A stretch of DNA of 64,000 bases from Romboutsia sedimentorum (GCF_030131845.1 NZ_JASKYM010000001.1:966557-1030556), one strand, 5' to 3'; shown: positions 8,319 through 18,070, counted from the stretch's first letter. The notes: generated by a model from the sequence alone, not told the origin. Numbers and translations: made by a program.

Positions 8319-8355
8319 GTACTTTTATATAGGAATTATCATATTTATTTCAACA

Positions 8356-9201
8356 TTAATCATCATCTTCATTTATGTAGTCTCTATTTTCGTCATTTTC
8401 ATACTCTTCTTCGTATTCATCTTCATATTCATCATCGTCATACTCATCTTCATATTCTTCTTCGTATTCATCATCGTCTTCATATTCTTCTTCACTATCA
8501 TTGTCATCTACCCTTAATAGACTACCTAATAACTTTAAGTTACTCATACTTCCTAAATTATTTATATTTGCTAATGAGCTTAAACTAAAACCACCTTCTC
8601 CAAAATCATCCGGTAAAAATAACTCTGCAAATAAATCTATTTTCTTTTTCATACCTATTGCTTTTTCAATTGATCCCTTTCTCTTTTCAGGGAACACTTC
8701 TAATATTTCTTTTATCATCATATTTTTTTTATCATCTTCGTCCATACTTCTAAAAAAGTTTGTTTCTTCTTCTTGCATATCCTCTATACTACTAAGCTTT
8801 TTAATTCCTTTAACTAAATCTAATACACTTTCAACTTTTACTAATATCTTCTTTTCATCCATAGACATATATTTTTTAGTTCTTGTTATTATCTCCATTC
8901 CACGTTCTAAATCTTCGTCACTAAGATCCATTAGCTTTATACCTTTATTTATATCATCCATATTAAACCCAAACATATTTTCACTTCGCTTTGCATCTTT
9001 TTTATTTTTAATTTTTTTAGACGTTTTTATTTTTGTAAAATCACCTTTTTTTGTTTTTTGTTTCTTAGTTGATGAATTTCCAGTTTTATCAGTTCTTACC
9101 TTCTTTGATTTATTTTTATTATCAAATAACGATAGGTCTCCTAATGATATATTTCCGTTACTCAATGCAATCATTCCAAGTATTAACAGTATATTGTTCA
9201 A
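8356..9201 (-). CDS. Unknown protein with basic N-terminal region and extreme Asp/Glu/Tyr tail
   Basis: The product has 281 residues and starts at TTG 9201, supported by AAGGGGTGA at the right distance. A short hydrophobic start (about residues 1-16) is followed by a Lys-rich stretch (27-72). A helical middle (75-225) contains EVFPEKRKGSIEKAIGMKKKIDLFAELF. About 45 residues at the end are almost only Asp, Glu and Tyr. No known family is recognised. It is divergent from a small, very basic protein at 9410. Its upstream region has AC, 15-17 bp, then CATACTTTA, a good sigma-K-like -10. A spore-associated role is inference. Confidence 0.7.
   Translation of the reverse strand: MNNILLILGMIALSNGNISLGDLSLFDNKNKSKKVRTDKTGNSSTKKQKTKKGDFTKIKTSKKIKNKKDAKRSENMFGFNMDDINKGIKLMDLSDEDLERGMEIITRTKKYMSMDEKKILVKVESVLDLVKGIKKLSSIEDMQEEETNFFRSMDEDDKKNMMIKEILEVFPEKRKGSIEKAIGMKKKIDLFAELFLPDDFGEGGFSLSSLANINNLGSMSNLKLLGSLLRVDDNDSEEEYEDDDEYEEEYEDEYDDDEYEDEYEEEYENDENRDYINEDDD
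8357..8512 (-). repeat. Tandem degenerate repeat coding the acidic tail
   Basis: Triplet-based units of the type TCTTCATATTCATC (plus-strand reading) recur across about 150 bases and encode D/E/Y runs. The repeat is prone to length change by slippage. Confidence 0.7.
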
Positions 9202-9239
9202 TTATCGTCACCCCTTAAAATATACTTCTCCCTCATATA

Positions 9240-9267
9240 TAAAGTATGTTTTCTTTATTATTAGTGT
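9240..9267 (-). promoter_or_regulatory. Candidate sigma-K-like promoter of the acidic-protein gene
   Basis: On the minus strand, AC (9267-9266 or 9265-9264) precedes CATACTTTA (9248-9240) by 17 or 15 bp. This fits CATAnnnTA exactly. It matches the layout upstream of the miniprotein genes; the AT-rich background weakens the call. Confidence 0.4.
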
Positions 9268-9409
9268 TACTTTTTTTTAATTCTTTTGCATATACATTAT
9301 CTATAAGAAATTTTATCTATTTAAATGTATCTTTCACAATTTATAAATTATTTCTATATATAAATACTATGAGGTAAATTCAATATATATTATAGAAAGG
9401 AGTATTTTT

Positions 9410-9871
9410 ATGAAAAAATTAAACACAGAGGCATTAGAAAAAATGGCTAAGGAGAAAAATATAGACAAAGATAAGATAGAAAAAATTGCTAACGATTATA
9501 AAGGTAAGTCAGAAAATGAGCTTATGGATGAATTGGTTAACATAGGTAAAAATCTACAAGGAAAAGATGAGGTTATTTCTAAATTCAAAACTTTTTTAGA
9601 TGATGATCAGCGTAAAAAATTAGATGTTATAATGAATAAAATATCTGATGCCGAAATCCAAACTAAATTAGATAGTAAAAAAAGCAAACAAAAAAAATCT
9701 TCTAAATCACCTAATCAAGCAAATGAATCAAATACAACTGAAAAACATAGCAAAACAACTAAATCGTCTAAAGGTAAGTCTTCTTCAAATGAAAATACAA
9801 AGTCTTCTACGCCTAACAAAAAAACTAAAAAAGTTACAAAAAAAATTAAAAGATTAAAACAAGATGAATAA
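9410..9871 (+). CDS. Unknown small protein: helical head and Lys/Ser-rich basic tail
   Basis: This 153-residue protein has two parts. Residues 1-90 are charged and helical (EALEKMAKEKNIDKDKIEKI, then ENELMDELVNIGKNL). The rest is Lys/Ser/Thr/Asn low complexity, ending KKVTKKIKRLKQDE. The tail resembles disordered nucleic-acid-binding or coat-like tails. It is divergent from the very acidic protein at 8356-9201, and their opposite charges suggest they may associate, which is inference. The ribosome site is AAAGGAG. A strong terminator follows at 9897. The family is not recognised. Confidence 0.72.
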   Translation: MKKLNTEALEKMAKEKNIDKDKIEKIANDYKGKSENELMDELVNIGKNLQGKDEVISKFKTFLDDDQRKKLDVIMNKISDAEIQTKLDSKKSKQKKSSKSPNQANESNTTEKHSKTTKSSKGKSSSNENTKSSTPNKKTKKVTKKIKRLKQDE

Positions 9872-9896
9872 TTATTGCTTTTAATCTTTTATTTAA

Positions 9897-9934
9897 AAAT
9901 ATAGCTAGAGTTTATGCAAACTCTAGCTATATTT
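9897..9934. terminator. Bidirectional terminator between the basic-protein gene and fchA
   Basis: The 17-bp arms (AAATATAGCTAGAGTTT at 9897-9913 and its complement at 9918-9934) have a 4-base loop. It lies between two convergent genes. Confidence 0.88.
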
Positions 9935-9952
9935 TCTATAATTTATATTATT

Positions 9953-10597
9953 TTAGCTTTCTAATTTCAAATGAATATCTTCAATCAACTTATCTTTTAT
10001 AATCTTTGCATCTGATAATATTTGTTTACAACTACCGCTATACGTATCATGCAATTCCCTGTTATCAATCCCCATTAAATTTACTTTTACATTGAGTATG
10101 GCACCCTCTAGCCCTGTATATAGCATAAGTGTACCTACACCGATATCAGTTATTGCATTTTGATTTCCATGCTTAACTAAATATTGTAATAGTTCTAATG
10201 CTTTAAGAGATAACTTAGCTGTTTTAAAAGGAACATCTATTGAAAATAAAGTAGCATCTTGAATAGCATTTTTTCTAAGTTTTATTTCTTGTTCAGTTTC
10301 TTTTGGCATCCTCATAGCTTTCATAACTTCATTAAAAGATTCCGTATCTTTATCAATAAGTTCTACTAATTCTTGTCTTATATCTCCAAGTTTGTTGAAC
10401 CTATCCACAAATTCTGCCCTTATATCTTCATCTAGTCCCTCATATTTTTTCTTTCCAAAACTTAAATGTGCCATCATCCTGGCTAACCCTATACCTATAT
10501 CACTAGCTAATGCTGCTACCGAGCCCCCACCTGGCGCTGGCGAATTAGAGTCTACTTCTTCACAAAATTCAATTATACTCATATCTATTAATTTCAT
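9953..10597 (-). CDS. fchA: Methenyl-THF cyclohydrolase / formimidoyl-THF cyclodeaminase (FTCD_C family)
   Basis: This 214-residue all-helical protein of the FTCD_C family opens with MSIIEFCEEVDSNSPAPGGGSVAAL, including the glycine-rich folate-site loop. It releases ammonia from 5-formimino-THF to give 5,10-methenyl-THF, the last step after histidine breakdown. I place the start at 10597, because GAGGAGAAC lies 7 bases before that ATG; an upstream ATG at 10615 would include the ribosome site in the coding region. It is the last gene of the hut operon, 23 bases after hutI. The call is firm; cyclohydrolase and cyclodeaminase forms of the family are hard to tell apart. Confidence 0.88.
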   Translation of the reverse strand: MKLIDMSIIEFCEEVDSNSPAPGGGSVAALASDIGIGLARMMAHLSFGKKKYEGLDEDIRAEFVDRFNKLGDIRQELVELIDKDTESFNEVMKAMRMPKETEQEIKLRKNAIQDATLFSIDVPFKTAKLSLKALELLQYLVKHGNQNAITDIGVGTLMLYTGLEGAILNVKVNLMGIDNRELHDTYSGSCKQILSDAKIIKDKLIEDIHLKLES

Positions 10598-10620
10598 AAT
10601 AGTTCTCCTCTCCATTTTAT

Positions 10621-11895
10621 TTATATATTGTTATATATTACCTGTTTGTTTTCTACTACTAGTACCCCTTCTTTGTATACCTTATCAACATGGTTTACAC
10701 CGAAGTGATACATAAGATACTCTACATTAGGCGCATCAAACACTACTAAATCAGCTTTTTTCCCTATCTCTATAGATCCTATTTCATTTTGTCTATCGAT
10801 TGCATAGGCTGCATTTATAGTAACTGCATTTATTACTTCATTTGGCGTCATCTTAAGTCCTAAACAACCTAATTGCATTACGAATTGTAAATTTTCACTT
10901 GGGCAACTTCCTGGATTATAATCACTAGATAAAGATAGTGCTACACCTAAATCTATCATTTTCCTTGCATTAGCATATGACTTATTTAAATTAAACGATG
11001 TTGCTGGAAGTATATTTGCTACTACGTTGTTTTTTGCCATCATTTTTAATCCTTCTTCACTTGCTGCCATTAAGTGGTCTGATGATGTGCACTTTAGTTT
11101 AGCCGATAACTGTGCTCCTCCTAACGATACTATCTCATCTGCATGAATCTTTAACTTATATCCCATTTCTTTTGCTTTAGATAATATGTATTCGCCTTCT
11201 TCTATGCTAAATACACCTTCTTCACAAAATACATCACAAAATTCTGCTAATCCTAATTCTTTAACTTTAGGCATCATTTGTTCAACTATTATATCTATAT
11301 ATTCTTTATGATTTTCTTTATATTTAATAGGAATTGCATGAGCTCCTAAAAATGTATGAACTAAATCTATTGGATGGTCTTTGTCCAATTTCTTTGCTAC
11401 ATTTAGTTGTTTTATTTCTGTGTCAAGTTCTAATCCATATCCACTTTTAGCTTCTGCACTTGTAACTCCAAATTCTAGCATTCTATCTAAGCTTTTTTTA
11501 GCTTTATCATATAAATCTTCACTACTTGCTTCTTTTGTAGAATTAACAGTGCTTAATATTCCCCCACCTTGATTTAATATTTCTATGTATGGAACTCCAG
11601 ATAATTTTTTAGAAAATTCATTTTCTCTAGACCCACCATGTACTAAATGTGTATGAGAATCTATTAATCCTGGTGTTACTAAAAGACCCTTTGCATCTTC
11701 TATTTTTGTGTAACTATTTGTTATTTTTTTATAATCATTTTTAATTCCTATTTCTATGATTTTGCCATCTCTTATAGCTATATATGCATCTTCAATTATG
11801 TCGACTTCATTCATTTCTTGACCTACTTTAGGTCTTCCTAGTCCTTTACATGTAACAAGCTTCCCTATATTCTTTATAACTAAGTCTACTCTCAT
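10621..11895 (-). CDS. hutI: Imidazolonepropionase
   Basis: This 424-residue amidohydrolase-fold protein hydrolyses 4-imidazolone-5-propionate to N-formimino-glutamate. Metal ligands are visible in DSHTHLVHGG (near residue 80) and in KIHADEI. The later SSDYNPGSCPSENLQ is the HutI signature. The length is near the usual 405-425. It has a GGAG ribosome site and lies 5 bases after the ftcD stop, so it is clearly in the hut operon. Confidence 0.97.
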   Translation of the reverse strand: MRVDLVIKNIGKLVTCKGLGRPKVGQEMNEVDIIEDAYIAIRDGKIIEIGIKNDYKKITNSYTKIEDAKGLLVTPGLIDSHTHLVHGGSRENEFSKKLSGVPYIEILNQGGGILSTVNSTKEASSEDLYDKAKKSLDRMLEFGVTSAEAKSGYGLELDTEIKQLNVAKKLDKDHPIDLVHTFLGAHAIPIKYKENHKEYIDIIVEQMMPKVKELGLAEFCDVFCEEGVFSIEEGEYILSKAKEMGYKLKIHADEIVSLGGAQLSAKLKCTSSDHLMAASEEGLKMMAKNNVVANILPATSFNLNKSYANARKMIDLGVALSLSSDYNPGSCPSENLQFVMQLGCLGLKMTPNEVINAVTINAAYAIDRQNEIGSIEIGKKADLVVFDAPNVEYLMYHFGVNHVDKVYKEGVLVVENKQVIYNNI

Positions 11896-11900
11896 ATTAT

Positions 11901-12794
11901 CTACTCCATTAAACTAGTTTCTAGTACTTTGTCTAAGCTAAAATTCTCTAATCCTAAATAGTATCCTGCTACGTCTATCAATGCCTCCATTGGACATAAC
12001 CCCACAACTTCACTTCCTGTAACATTTACTCCATATCGTTTAGCTTCCATTTTTACAGTTTCAAACGCTCTATACATACTTGTTTTAGTATAATCTGTTA
12101 AGTTCATAGTTACTTGAGTTATTTTTCTCTCAGGTATTTCTACTGGACCGGCTTTTATATATCTATATCCACCACTTGAAAATCTTATAGTTTTTGCAAT
12201 CTTACTTGCTACATCTAAATTTTCTGTATCAAGATTTATATTATAAGCTATAAGAGGGCTTCTAGCTCCTATTGCTATAGCCCCTGCATTTGGATGTTTT
12301 TTAGCTTTTCCAAAATCAGGTGCCCAATTTTCATCTTCAAACTTTTTATCCAATCCTTCATACTCACCTTTTCTAACTGTAGCTAAATTTTTTCGCTCAG
12401 GTCTAGTCGCAGCTTCTTCATATAAAAATACTGGTATTTCATATTTTTGTGATACTTCTTCTCCTAACTCTTTTGCTAAATTTATAGCATCTTGCATAGT
12501 CATATCTTTTATAGGTATGAATGGGCATACATCAGTAGCTCCAAATCTAGAATGTTGTCCCTTATGAGTATTCAAATCTATAACATCTTTTGCGATTCCT
12601 ATTGCTTCTAGTACTGCATCTTTTACTTTTTGTGGGTCTCCTATTACTGTAACTACAACTCTATTATAATTTTCATCAGCCTCATAGTTTAACAATTTCA
12701 CTCCTTGTTTACCTCTTAATGGAGTAACTATTTTTTCTATTTTTTCTAAATCTCTACCTTCACTAAAGTTTGGTACACATTGAACTATTGCCAT
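11901..12794 (-). CDS. ftcD: Glutamate formimidoyltransferase
   Basis: This 297-residue protein matches the N-terminal (transferase) half of FTCD. It starts VQCVPNFSEGRDLEKI and has the conserved HSRFGATDVCPFIP stretch near residue 82. It moves the formimino group from N-formimino-glutamate to tetrahydrofolate, giving glutamate. The cyclodeaminase half is a separate gene, fchA, two genes on. The ribosome site is AGGAGG. It lies 34 bases after hutU and directly before hutI. Confidence 0.96.
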   Translation of the reverse strand: MAIVQCVPNFSEGRDLEKIEKIVTPLRGKQGVKLLNYEADENYNRVVVTVIGDPQKVKDAVLEAIGIAKDVIDLNTHKGQHSRFGATDVCPFIPIKDMTMQDAINLAKELGEEVSQKYEIPVFLYEEAATRPERKNLATVRKGEYEGLDKKFEDENWAPDFGKAKKHPNAGAIAIGARSPLIAYNINLDTENLDVASKIAKTIRFSSGGYRYIKAGPVEIPERKITQVTMNLTDYTKTSMYRAFETVKMEAKRYGVNVTGSEVVGLCPMEALIDVAGYYLGLENFSLDKVLETSLME

Positions 12795-12828
12795 CCTTAC
12801 GTCCTCCTAAAATATATTGTTGTTCAAA

Positions 12829-14877
12829 TTACATATTTCCGTTTTCTATTACTTCATTTATTAAATCTTCATCTACTATATATGGAAGTGTTATATGATC
12901 TTTACCTTCACAGCATTTGTTGTATTCCATTACTGTAGTTATAGAGTTTTCATTTCTAGCCCATGCACGTCTAGCAACTCCATTCATAACATCCCATGGC
13001 ATAGAAGTTCTTAATATATCATCAACTCTTTGAGATCCATCAAGTACCATACCAAATCCACCATTTATAGATTTACCTATACCAACACCTCCACCATTGT
13101 GAAGTGCAACTAAACTCATTCCTCTTGCACAGTTACCTGCGAAACAATGAGTAGCCATATCAGCCATTATGTTACTTCCATCTTTTATATTAGAAGTTTC
13201 TCTGAATGGAGAATCTGTTCCAGATACATCATGGTGGTCTCTACCTAACATTACAGGTCCTATTTCACCTTTCCTTACCATGTCATTAAACTTAAGTGCT
13301 ATGTTTGTTCTTCCCATAGCATCTTGATAAAGAATTCTAGCCTGAGTTCCAACTACTAGTGCATTTTTCTTTGCATCTCTTATCCACGCCCAGTTATCTC
13401 GATCTTGATATCTTCTATTTGGATCTATTATATCCATAGCAGCTTTATCTGTTTTTTCTAAATCTTCTTCTTTACCAGATAAACATACCCATCTAAATGG
13501 TCCATAACCATAGTCAAATAATTGTGGTCCTAATATATCTTCAACGTAAGATGGGAATATAAATCCATCCTTTTCATCTACTCCATTTTTAGATATTTCT
13601 TTACATCCCGCATCATACATAGCTTTCATGAAACTATTACCGTAGTCAAAGAAGTAAACTCCTCTGCTATGAAGTTCTTTTATTACTTCAAAGTGTCTGA
13701 TTAAAGTTTGGTCTACTAATTGCATAAACTTCTCTTTATCTTCACCTAGTAATCTAGTTCTTTCTTCAAATGTTATTCCTTGTGGGCAATATCCTCCATC
13801 ATAAGCTGCATGACAAGATGTTTGGTCTGAAAGTAAATCTATATGTATATTATTCTCTACTGCATATTCTAATAAATCTACTATGTTACCATGATATGCA
13901 ATTGCACAAGGCTCTTTATCATCCATATACTTCTTAGCTATTTCAAAAGCTTCTTTACAACTTCTTGCAACCTTACTTACCCATCCTTGAGTATGTCTAG
14001 TTTCTATTCTTGAATAATCAACTTCTGCAATTATCCCTACTCCACCTGCTATTTCAACTGCTTTACCCTGAGCACCACTCATTCCACCTAATCCCGAAGT
14101 TACAAATAACTTTCCTGCTAAGTCTGAATGTTGGTCTACCCCAAGCACTAATCTTCCTGCATTTAAAAGTGTAGAATAAGTTCCATGAACTATTCCTTGA
14201 GGACCTATGTACATCCAACCACCTGCTGTCATTTGTCCGTAGTTAGTTACACCTATAGCTGCTGCTCTCTTATAATCTTCTTGATTATCAAACATACCTA
14301 CCATTAAACCATTAGTAACTATTACTCTTGGAGCATCTGGCTTAGATTTAAATAATCCTAATGGATGCCCTGATTGAAGTACTAGCGTTTGATCATGTGT
14401 TAATACTTTTAAGTACTCCATTGTTAGAACATATTGCATCCAGTTTTGAAATACCTGTCCTGTTTCTCCATAAGTAACAAGTTCATAAGGATACAAAGCT
14501 ATGTCAAAATCAAGATTGTTGTCTATCATCTCTTGGAAAGCTTTGCCTTCCATACATCTTCCTTCATACTCAGTTATTGGTTTTCCTTTTATCATTGTAT
14601 CTGGTCTAAATCTGTAACCATATATTCTACCTGTAGTTTTAAGTTCTTCTAAAAATTCAGGTGCTAATTGTTCATGATATTCTTCTGGTATATATCTTAA
14701 TGCATTTTTTAATGCTAATTTTATATCTGATGCAGATAATTTTGATTCTCTTTTTGGAGCTCTTCTTATACCTTCTTTAAATGCAGGTATTTGATATGGT
14801 ATTTCTGTTATTTTTATAGTCATAGACTCTGATATATCTTTATTTAAAAAATTTAATTCTTTAACCATACTGTTCAT
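12829..14877 (-). CDS. hutU: Urocanate hydratase (urocanase)
   Basis: The product has 682 residues from the chosen start. Urocanase converts urocanate to imidazolonepropionate using a tightly bound NAD+. The NAD-binding region VTSGLGGMSGAQGKA lies near residue 265, and LLSDQTSCHAAYDGGYCPQG holds the conserved cysteine region. It is longer than the roughly 555-residue proteobacterial form and fits the long form with an N-terminal extension. The start at 14877 is preferred over 14892, since GGAGGG lies 7 bases before it and inside the longer version. It follows hutH by about 35 bases. Confidence 0.96.
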   Translation of the reverse strand: MNSMVKELNFLNKDISESMTIKITEIPYQIPAFKEGIRRAPKRESKLSASDIKLALKNALRYIPEEYHEQLAPEFLEELKTTGRIYGYRFRPDTMIKGKPITEYEGRCMEGKAFQEMIDNNLDFDIALYPYELVTYGETGQVFQNWMQYVLTMEYLKVLTHDQTLVLQSGHPLGLFKSKPDAPRVIVTNGLMVGMFDNQEDYKRAAAIGVTNYGQMTAGGWMYIGPQGIVHGTYSTLLNAGRLVLGVDQHSDLAGKLFVTSGLGGMSGAQGKAVEIAGGVGIIAEVDYSRIETRHTQGWVSKVARSCKEAFEIAKKYMDDKEPCAIAYHGNIVDLLEYAVENNIHIDLLSDQTSCHAAYDGGYCPQGITFEERTRLLGEDKEKFMQLVDQTLIRHFEVIKELHSRGVYFFDYGNSFMKAMYDAGCKEISKNGVDEKDGFIFPSYVEDILGPQLFDYGYGPFRWVCLSGKEEDLEKTDKAAMDIIDPNRRYQDRDNWAWIRDAKKNALVVGTQARILYQDAMGRTNIALKFNDMVRKGEIGPVMLGRDHHDVSGTDSPFRETSNIKDGSNIMADMATHCFAGNCARGMSLVALHNGGGVGIGKSINGGFGMVLDGSQRVDDILRTSMPWDVMNGVARRAWARNENSITTVMEYNKCCEGKDHITLPYIVDEDLINEVIENGNM

Positions 14878-14912
14878 AACTATTCCCTCCATAATTTTGA
14901 TTAAATTTTATA

Positions 14913-16478
14913 TTAAGCTTCTGCTAATACCGCTTCTTCGTTAGTTAATAATTCTTTTCCCATAGCTTTTTCTACAGCTTCAACTAATAAGTTTTGCTTT
15001 ACTACATCTTCAACTATATTTATTTCTTTATACATAACTCTATCTACATCTATGAAAGACGTATGCTCTCTAACAACATTGTAAGCTGCTTCAGTTCCTC
15101 TACCTAATTGTTTCTTACCTCTTAAGTCTATAGCTTGAGCTGCTCCTAATATTTCCATAGATATTACTTTTCTTACGTTTTCTAATATCTCTCTTGATTT
15201 TCTAGCTGCAATTGTACCCATAGAAACATGATCTTCCTGATTTGCTGATGATGGTATTGAGTCTACACTTGCTGGATGTGCTAAAATTTTATTTTCTGAT
15301 ACTAATGATGCTGCACTATATTGAACTATCATAAATCCTGAGTTTACACCACCATTTTGTGCTAAGAATGCTGGTAATCCATGATTTATTGCTGGGTTAA
15401 CTAATTTTTCTAATCTTCTTTCTGATACATTTGCAAGCTCTGATAGTGCTATTCCTAAGAAATCAAAGCTTAATGCCATTGGTTGTCCGTGGAAGTTCCC
15501 TCCTGAAATTATGTCTTTTTGGTCTGGGAATATGATTGGGTTGTCTGTAACTGAGTTAATTTCTATATTTATTTTACTTATTACATATTCTATAGCGTCT
15601 TTACTAGCCCCATGTATCTGTGGTGTACATCTTAATGAATATGCATCTTGTACTCTTATTTCACCTTGTTTACTTGTCATTTCACTTCCATCTACTAAGT
15701 CTAAGATGTTTTTAGCAGTATTCATTTGACCTTTGTGAGCTCTAACTGCATGTACTCTCTCATCCATAGCACAAGTTATGCCATTTAAAGCTTCCATAGT
15801 AAGACCACATGCTATATCAGCTGTTTTTAATAAGCTTTGAGCATCGTAAGCTGTTAAAAGACCTACAGCTGTCATTACTTGAGTTCCGTTTATTAATGCT
15901 AATCCTTCTTTTTCTGATAGATATTCTAATACTTCTATTCCTGCTTTTTCCATAGCATCTTTAGAGTCCATTTTTTCACCTTGGTATATAGCTTCACCTT
16001 CACCTAACATAGTTAATACCATATGTGACAATGGAGCTAAGTCTCCTGATGCTCCTAATGAGCCTTTTTCTGGTATTATAGGATGTACTCCTTTGTTTAT
16101 CATTTCTATAATAGTATTTAATGTTTCCATTCTTATCCCTGAATGTCCTTTAGATAAGTTGTTTACTCTTAATACCATTATTGCTCTTACTACATCTTCA
16201 CTTAATGGGTTCCCTACTCCACAAGAGTGACTGATTATTAGATTTCTTTGTAGTTGTCTACATTCTTCTTTAGATATAGATACATCTGAAAATCTACCAA
16301 ATCCAGTAGTTATACCATAAGATACTTTTTCATCATCTACTACTTCATCTACTATACTTCTGGCTCTTTTTACTTTTTCTATAGCAGTTTCACCTAAAAC
16401 TACCTCATAATTATTTCTACTTATATTAACTACATCTTCGATAGTTAAGTCTTGACTATTGATTAATACTTTTTTCAT
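14913..16478 (-). CDS. hutH: Histidine ammonia-lyase
   Basis: The protein has 521 residues, the normal HutH length. Residues 143-145 are the Ala-Ser-Gly triplet, within GSLGASGDLAPLSHM, that cyclises to the MIO cofactor. SYGITTGFG near residue 53 carries the catalytic tyrosine. It deaminates histidine to urocanate, the entry to the pathway. It is the first gene of the operon (hutH-hutU-ftcD-hutI-fchA), with an AAAGGAG ribosome site. The 238-base region upstream is shared with a divergent transporter gene and holds a CG-centred palindrome. Confidence 0.97.
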   Translation of the reverse strand: MKKVLINSQDLTIEDVVNISRNNYEVVLGETAIEKVKRARSIVDEVVDDEKVSYGITTGFGRFSDVSISKEECRQLQRNLIISHSCGVGNPLSEDVVRAIMVLRVNNLSKGHSGIRMETLNTIIEMINKGVHPIIPEKGSLGASGDLAPLSHMVLTMLGEGEAIYQGEKMDSKDAMEKAGIEVLEYLSEKEGLALINGTQVMTAVGLLTAYDAQSLLKTADIACGLTMEALNGITCAMDERVHAVRAHKGQMNTAKNILDLVDGSEMTSKQGEIRVQDAYSLRCTPQIHGASKDAIEYVISKINIEINSVTDNPIIFPDQKDIISGGNFHGQPMALSFDFLGIALSELANVSERRLEKLVNPAINHGLPAFLAQNGGVNSGFMIVQYSAASLVSENKILAHPASVDSIPSSANQEDHVSMGTIAARKSREILENVRKVISMEILGAAQAIDLRGKKQLGRGTEAAYNVVREHTSFIDVDRVMYKEINIVEDVVKQNLLVEAVEKAMGKELLTNEEAVLAEA

Positions 16479-16576
16479 ATTCTGAACTCCTTTTTAGTTA
16501 GTTTTTTATGTTATGAGTAAACTATAGTTGTCCATATTTATTTACTTTTCTACAAATAAATTGTAATTCCTCCTTG

Positions 16577-16588
16577 AAAAACGTTTTT
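16577..16588. promoter_or_regulatory. Candidate LacI-family operator between hutH and the transporter gene
   Basis: AAAAACGTTTTT is a perfect 12-bp palindrome centred on CG, the hallmark of LacI/GalR-family operators. It is the only CG-centred palindrome I noticed in this intergenic region. It is near a cre-like site, but the spacing of the outer bases is off by one for CcpA. The LacI-type gene at 18121 is a plausible binder. Confidence 0.45.
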
Positions 16589-16716
16589 TTGTTAAAAAAT
16601 TGTTTTTTTATCTGTGTAAAAAAAATTGTTTATTTGTTGGAAATATTATCGTACAATTATAACAAATCATAAATTTCAAACAATTTTAACTAAAAAAAAT
16701 AAAAGGGGGATTTAAA

Positions 16717-18054
16717 ATGGCAATATTCAATCCAGTTGTAATTTCTATTGTTGTAATGATAGTACTATGTTTACTTAAGTTTAACGTATTACTATCGATA
16801 CTTGTATCAGCAATAGTTGCAGGGCTTTGCTCTAGTATGTCAATAGCTGATACTATGTCTGTCTTAGTAGGAGGCATGGGGGGCAACGCAGAAACTGCCT
16901 TGAGTTATATCTTACTTGGTACTTTAGCAATAGCAGTTAGTAAAACAGGTCTTGCTTCAATACTTGCAAGAAAAATCGCTAAACTAGTTAAAGGGAAAAA
17001 GCTTGCTCTAATCTTATTAATAGCATTCATCTCATGTTTTTCACAAAATCTTATCCCAGTACATATAGCTTTCATTCCAATATTAATACCATCTTTGTTA
17101 GGACTTATGAATAAATTAAAAATAAATAGGAGAGCTGTTGCTTGTGCTTTAACCTTCGGATTAAAGACTCCTTATATTGCTATTCCTGTTGGATTTGGTC
17201 TTATATTCCAAAATTTAATTAGAGATCAAATGATAGCCAATGGAATAGATACAACCACTAAAATGGTTACAGGCGTAATGTGGATTCCAGCTGTAGGTAT
17301 GTTTTTAGGATTATTAGTTGCAGTATTTATAAGTTACAGAGGTCCAAGAGAATACAAGGATTTAGCTATAGAAGGTTTAGACTCATCTGAAAATGATATT
17401 TCAAATGGATCTACTTCTGTCACTGTTGATGAAAAAATGACTACAAAACATTGGTGTGCACTTGTTGGTGCTGCATCTGCATTTGTAGTTCAAATACTTA
17501 CAGGTTCTCTACCACTTGGTGGTCTATGTGCTATTATAGTAATGCTTGTAACTAGAGCTATTAAATTTAGTGATATAGATGATTTAGTAGATGGTGGTGT
17601 AAAGATGATGGGTCTTATAGCATTTATCATGCTCGTAGCTGCTGGATACGGTAGCGTTTTAAGAGAAACAGGTGCTGTAGAATCTCTAGTTATATCTGTA
17701 TCTTCAGTGGTTGGTGATAGTAAATTAGTTGGTGCTTTACTTATGCTTTTAGTTGGACTATTAGTTACTATGGGTATAGGAAGTTCTTTCGGAACATTAC
17801 CTATAATAGCTGCAATATATTGTCCTCTAGGACTTCAATTAGGATTTAGTGTTCCTGCTATAATTTTATTAATAGGTGTTGCAGGTGCCCTAGGAGATGC
17901 TGGTTCTCCAGCTTCAGATAGTACACTAGGACCTACATCTGGTCTTAATGCAGATAAGCAACATGACCATATTTGGGACACTTGTGTTCCTACTTTCCTT
18001 CACTACAATATACCATTATTAATATTTGGTACAATAGGAGCAATGCTATTATAG
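16717..18054 (+). CDS. YuiF-type Na+/H+ antiporter-family transporter, probable histidine permease
   Basis: This 445-residue membrane protein has about 11-12 hydrophobic segments. It belongs to the family that includes Bacillus YuiF: internal Gly-rich segments, an FGLKTPYIAIPVGFG motif near residue 147, and a C-terminal GDAGSPASDSTLGPTSGLN stretch. YuiF-type proteins have been linked to histidine transport. Here it is divergent from the hut operon, which supports histidine or urocanate uptake as its job. The ribosome site is AAGGGGG. Its 3' end meets the LacI gene at a strong terminator. Substrate is inferred from context. Confidence 0.82.
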   Translation: MAIFNPVVISIVVMIVLCLLKFNVLLSILVSAIVAGLCSSMSIADTMSVLVGGMGGNAETALSYILLGTLAIAVSKTGLASILARKIAKLVKGKKLALILLIAFISCFSQNLIPVHIAFIPILIPSLLGLMNKLKINRRAVACALTFGLKTPYIAIPVGFGLIFQNLIRDQMIANGIDTTTKMVTGVMWIPAVGMFLGLLVAVFISYRGPREYKDLAIEGLDSSENDISNGSTSVTVDEKMTTKHWCALVGAASAFVVQILTGSLPLGGLCAIIVMLVTRAIKFSDIDDLVDGGVKMMGLIAFIMLVAAGYGSVLRETGAVESLVISVSSVVGDSKLVGALLMLLVGLLVTMGIGSSFGTLPIIAAIYCPLGLQLGFSVPAIILLIGVAGALGDAGSPASDSTLGPTSGLNADKQHDHIWDTCVPTFLHYNIPLLIFGTIGAMLL

Positions 18055-18070
18055 ATTTAAATCTAAAGTA

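Noticed and set aside
8501..9280. Long plus-strand open frame of 259 codons opposite the acidic-protein gene
   Set aside because: It is a shadow of the repeated acidic and basic codons on the minus strand; it has no ribosome site and a composition (Ser/Phe/Ile) typical of an antisense frame.
9288..9300. Sigma-K-like promoter for the basic-protein gene
   Set aside because: A CATATACAT is present, but the nearest AC is 18 bp away and the distance to the start is over 100 bases; too weak to report as a feature.
16570..16592. CcpA cre site near the hut operon
   Set aside because: The CG-centred palindrome has the outer TG/CA bases displaced by one, so it does not fit the cre consensus; a generic LacI-type operator is the better call.
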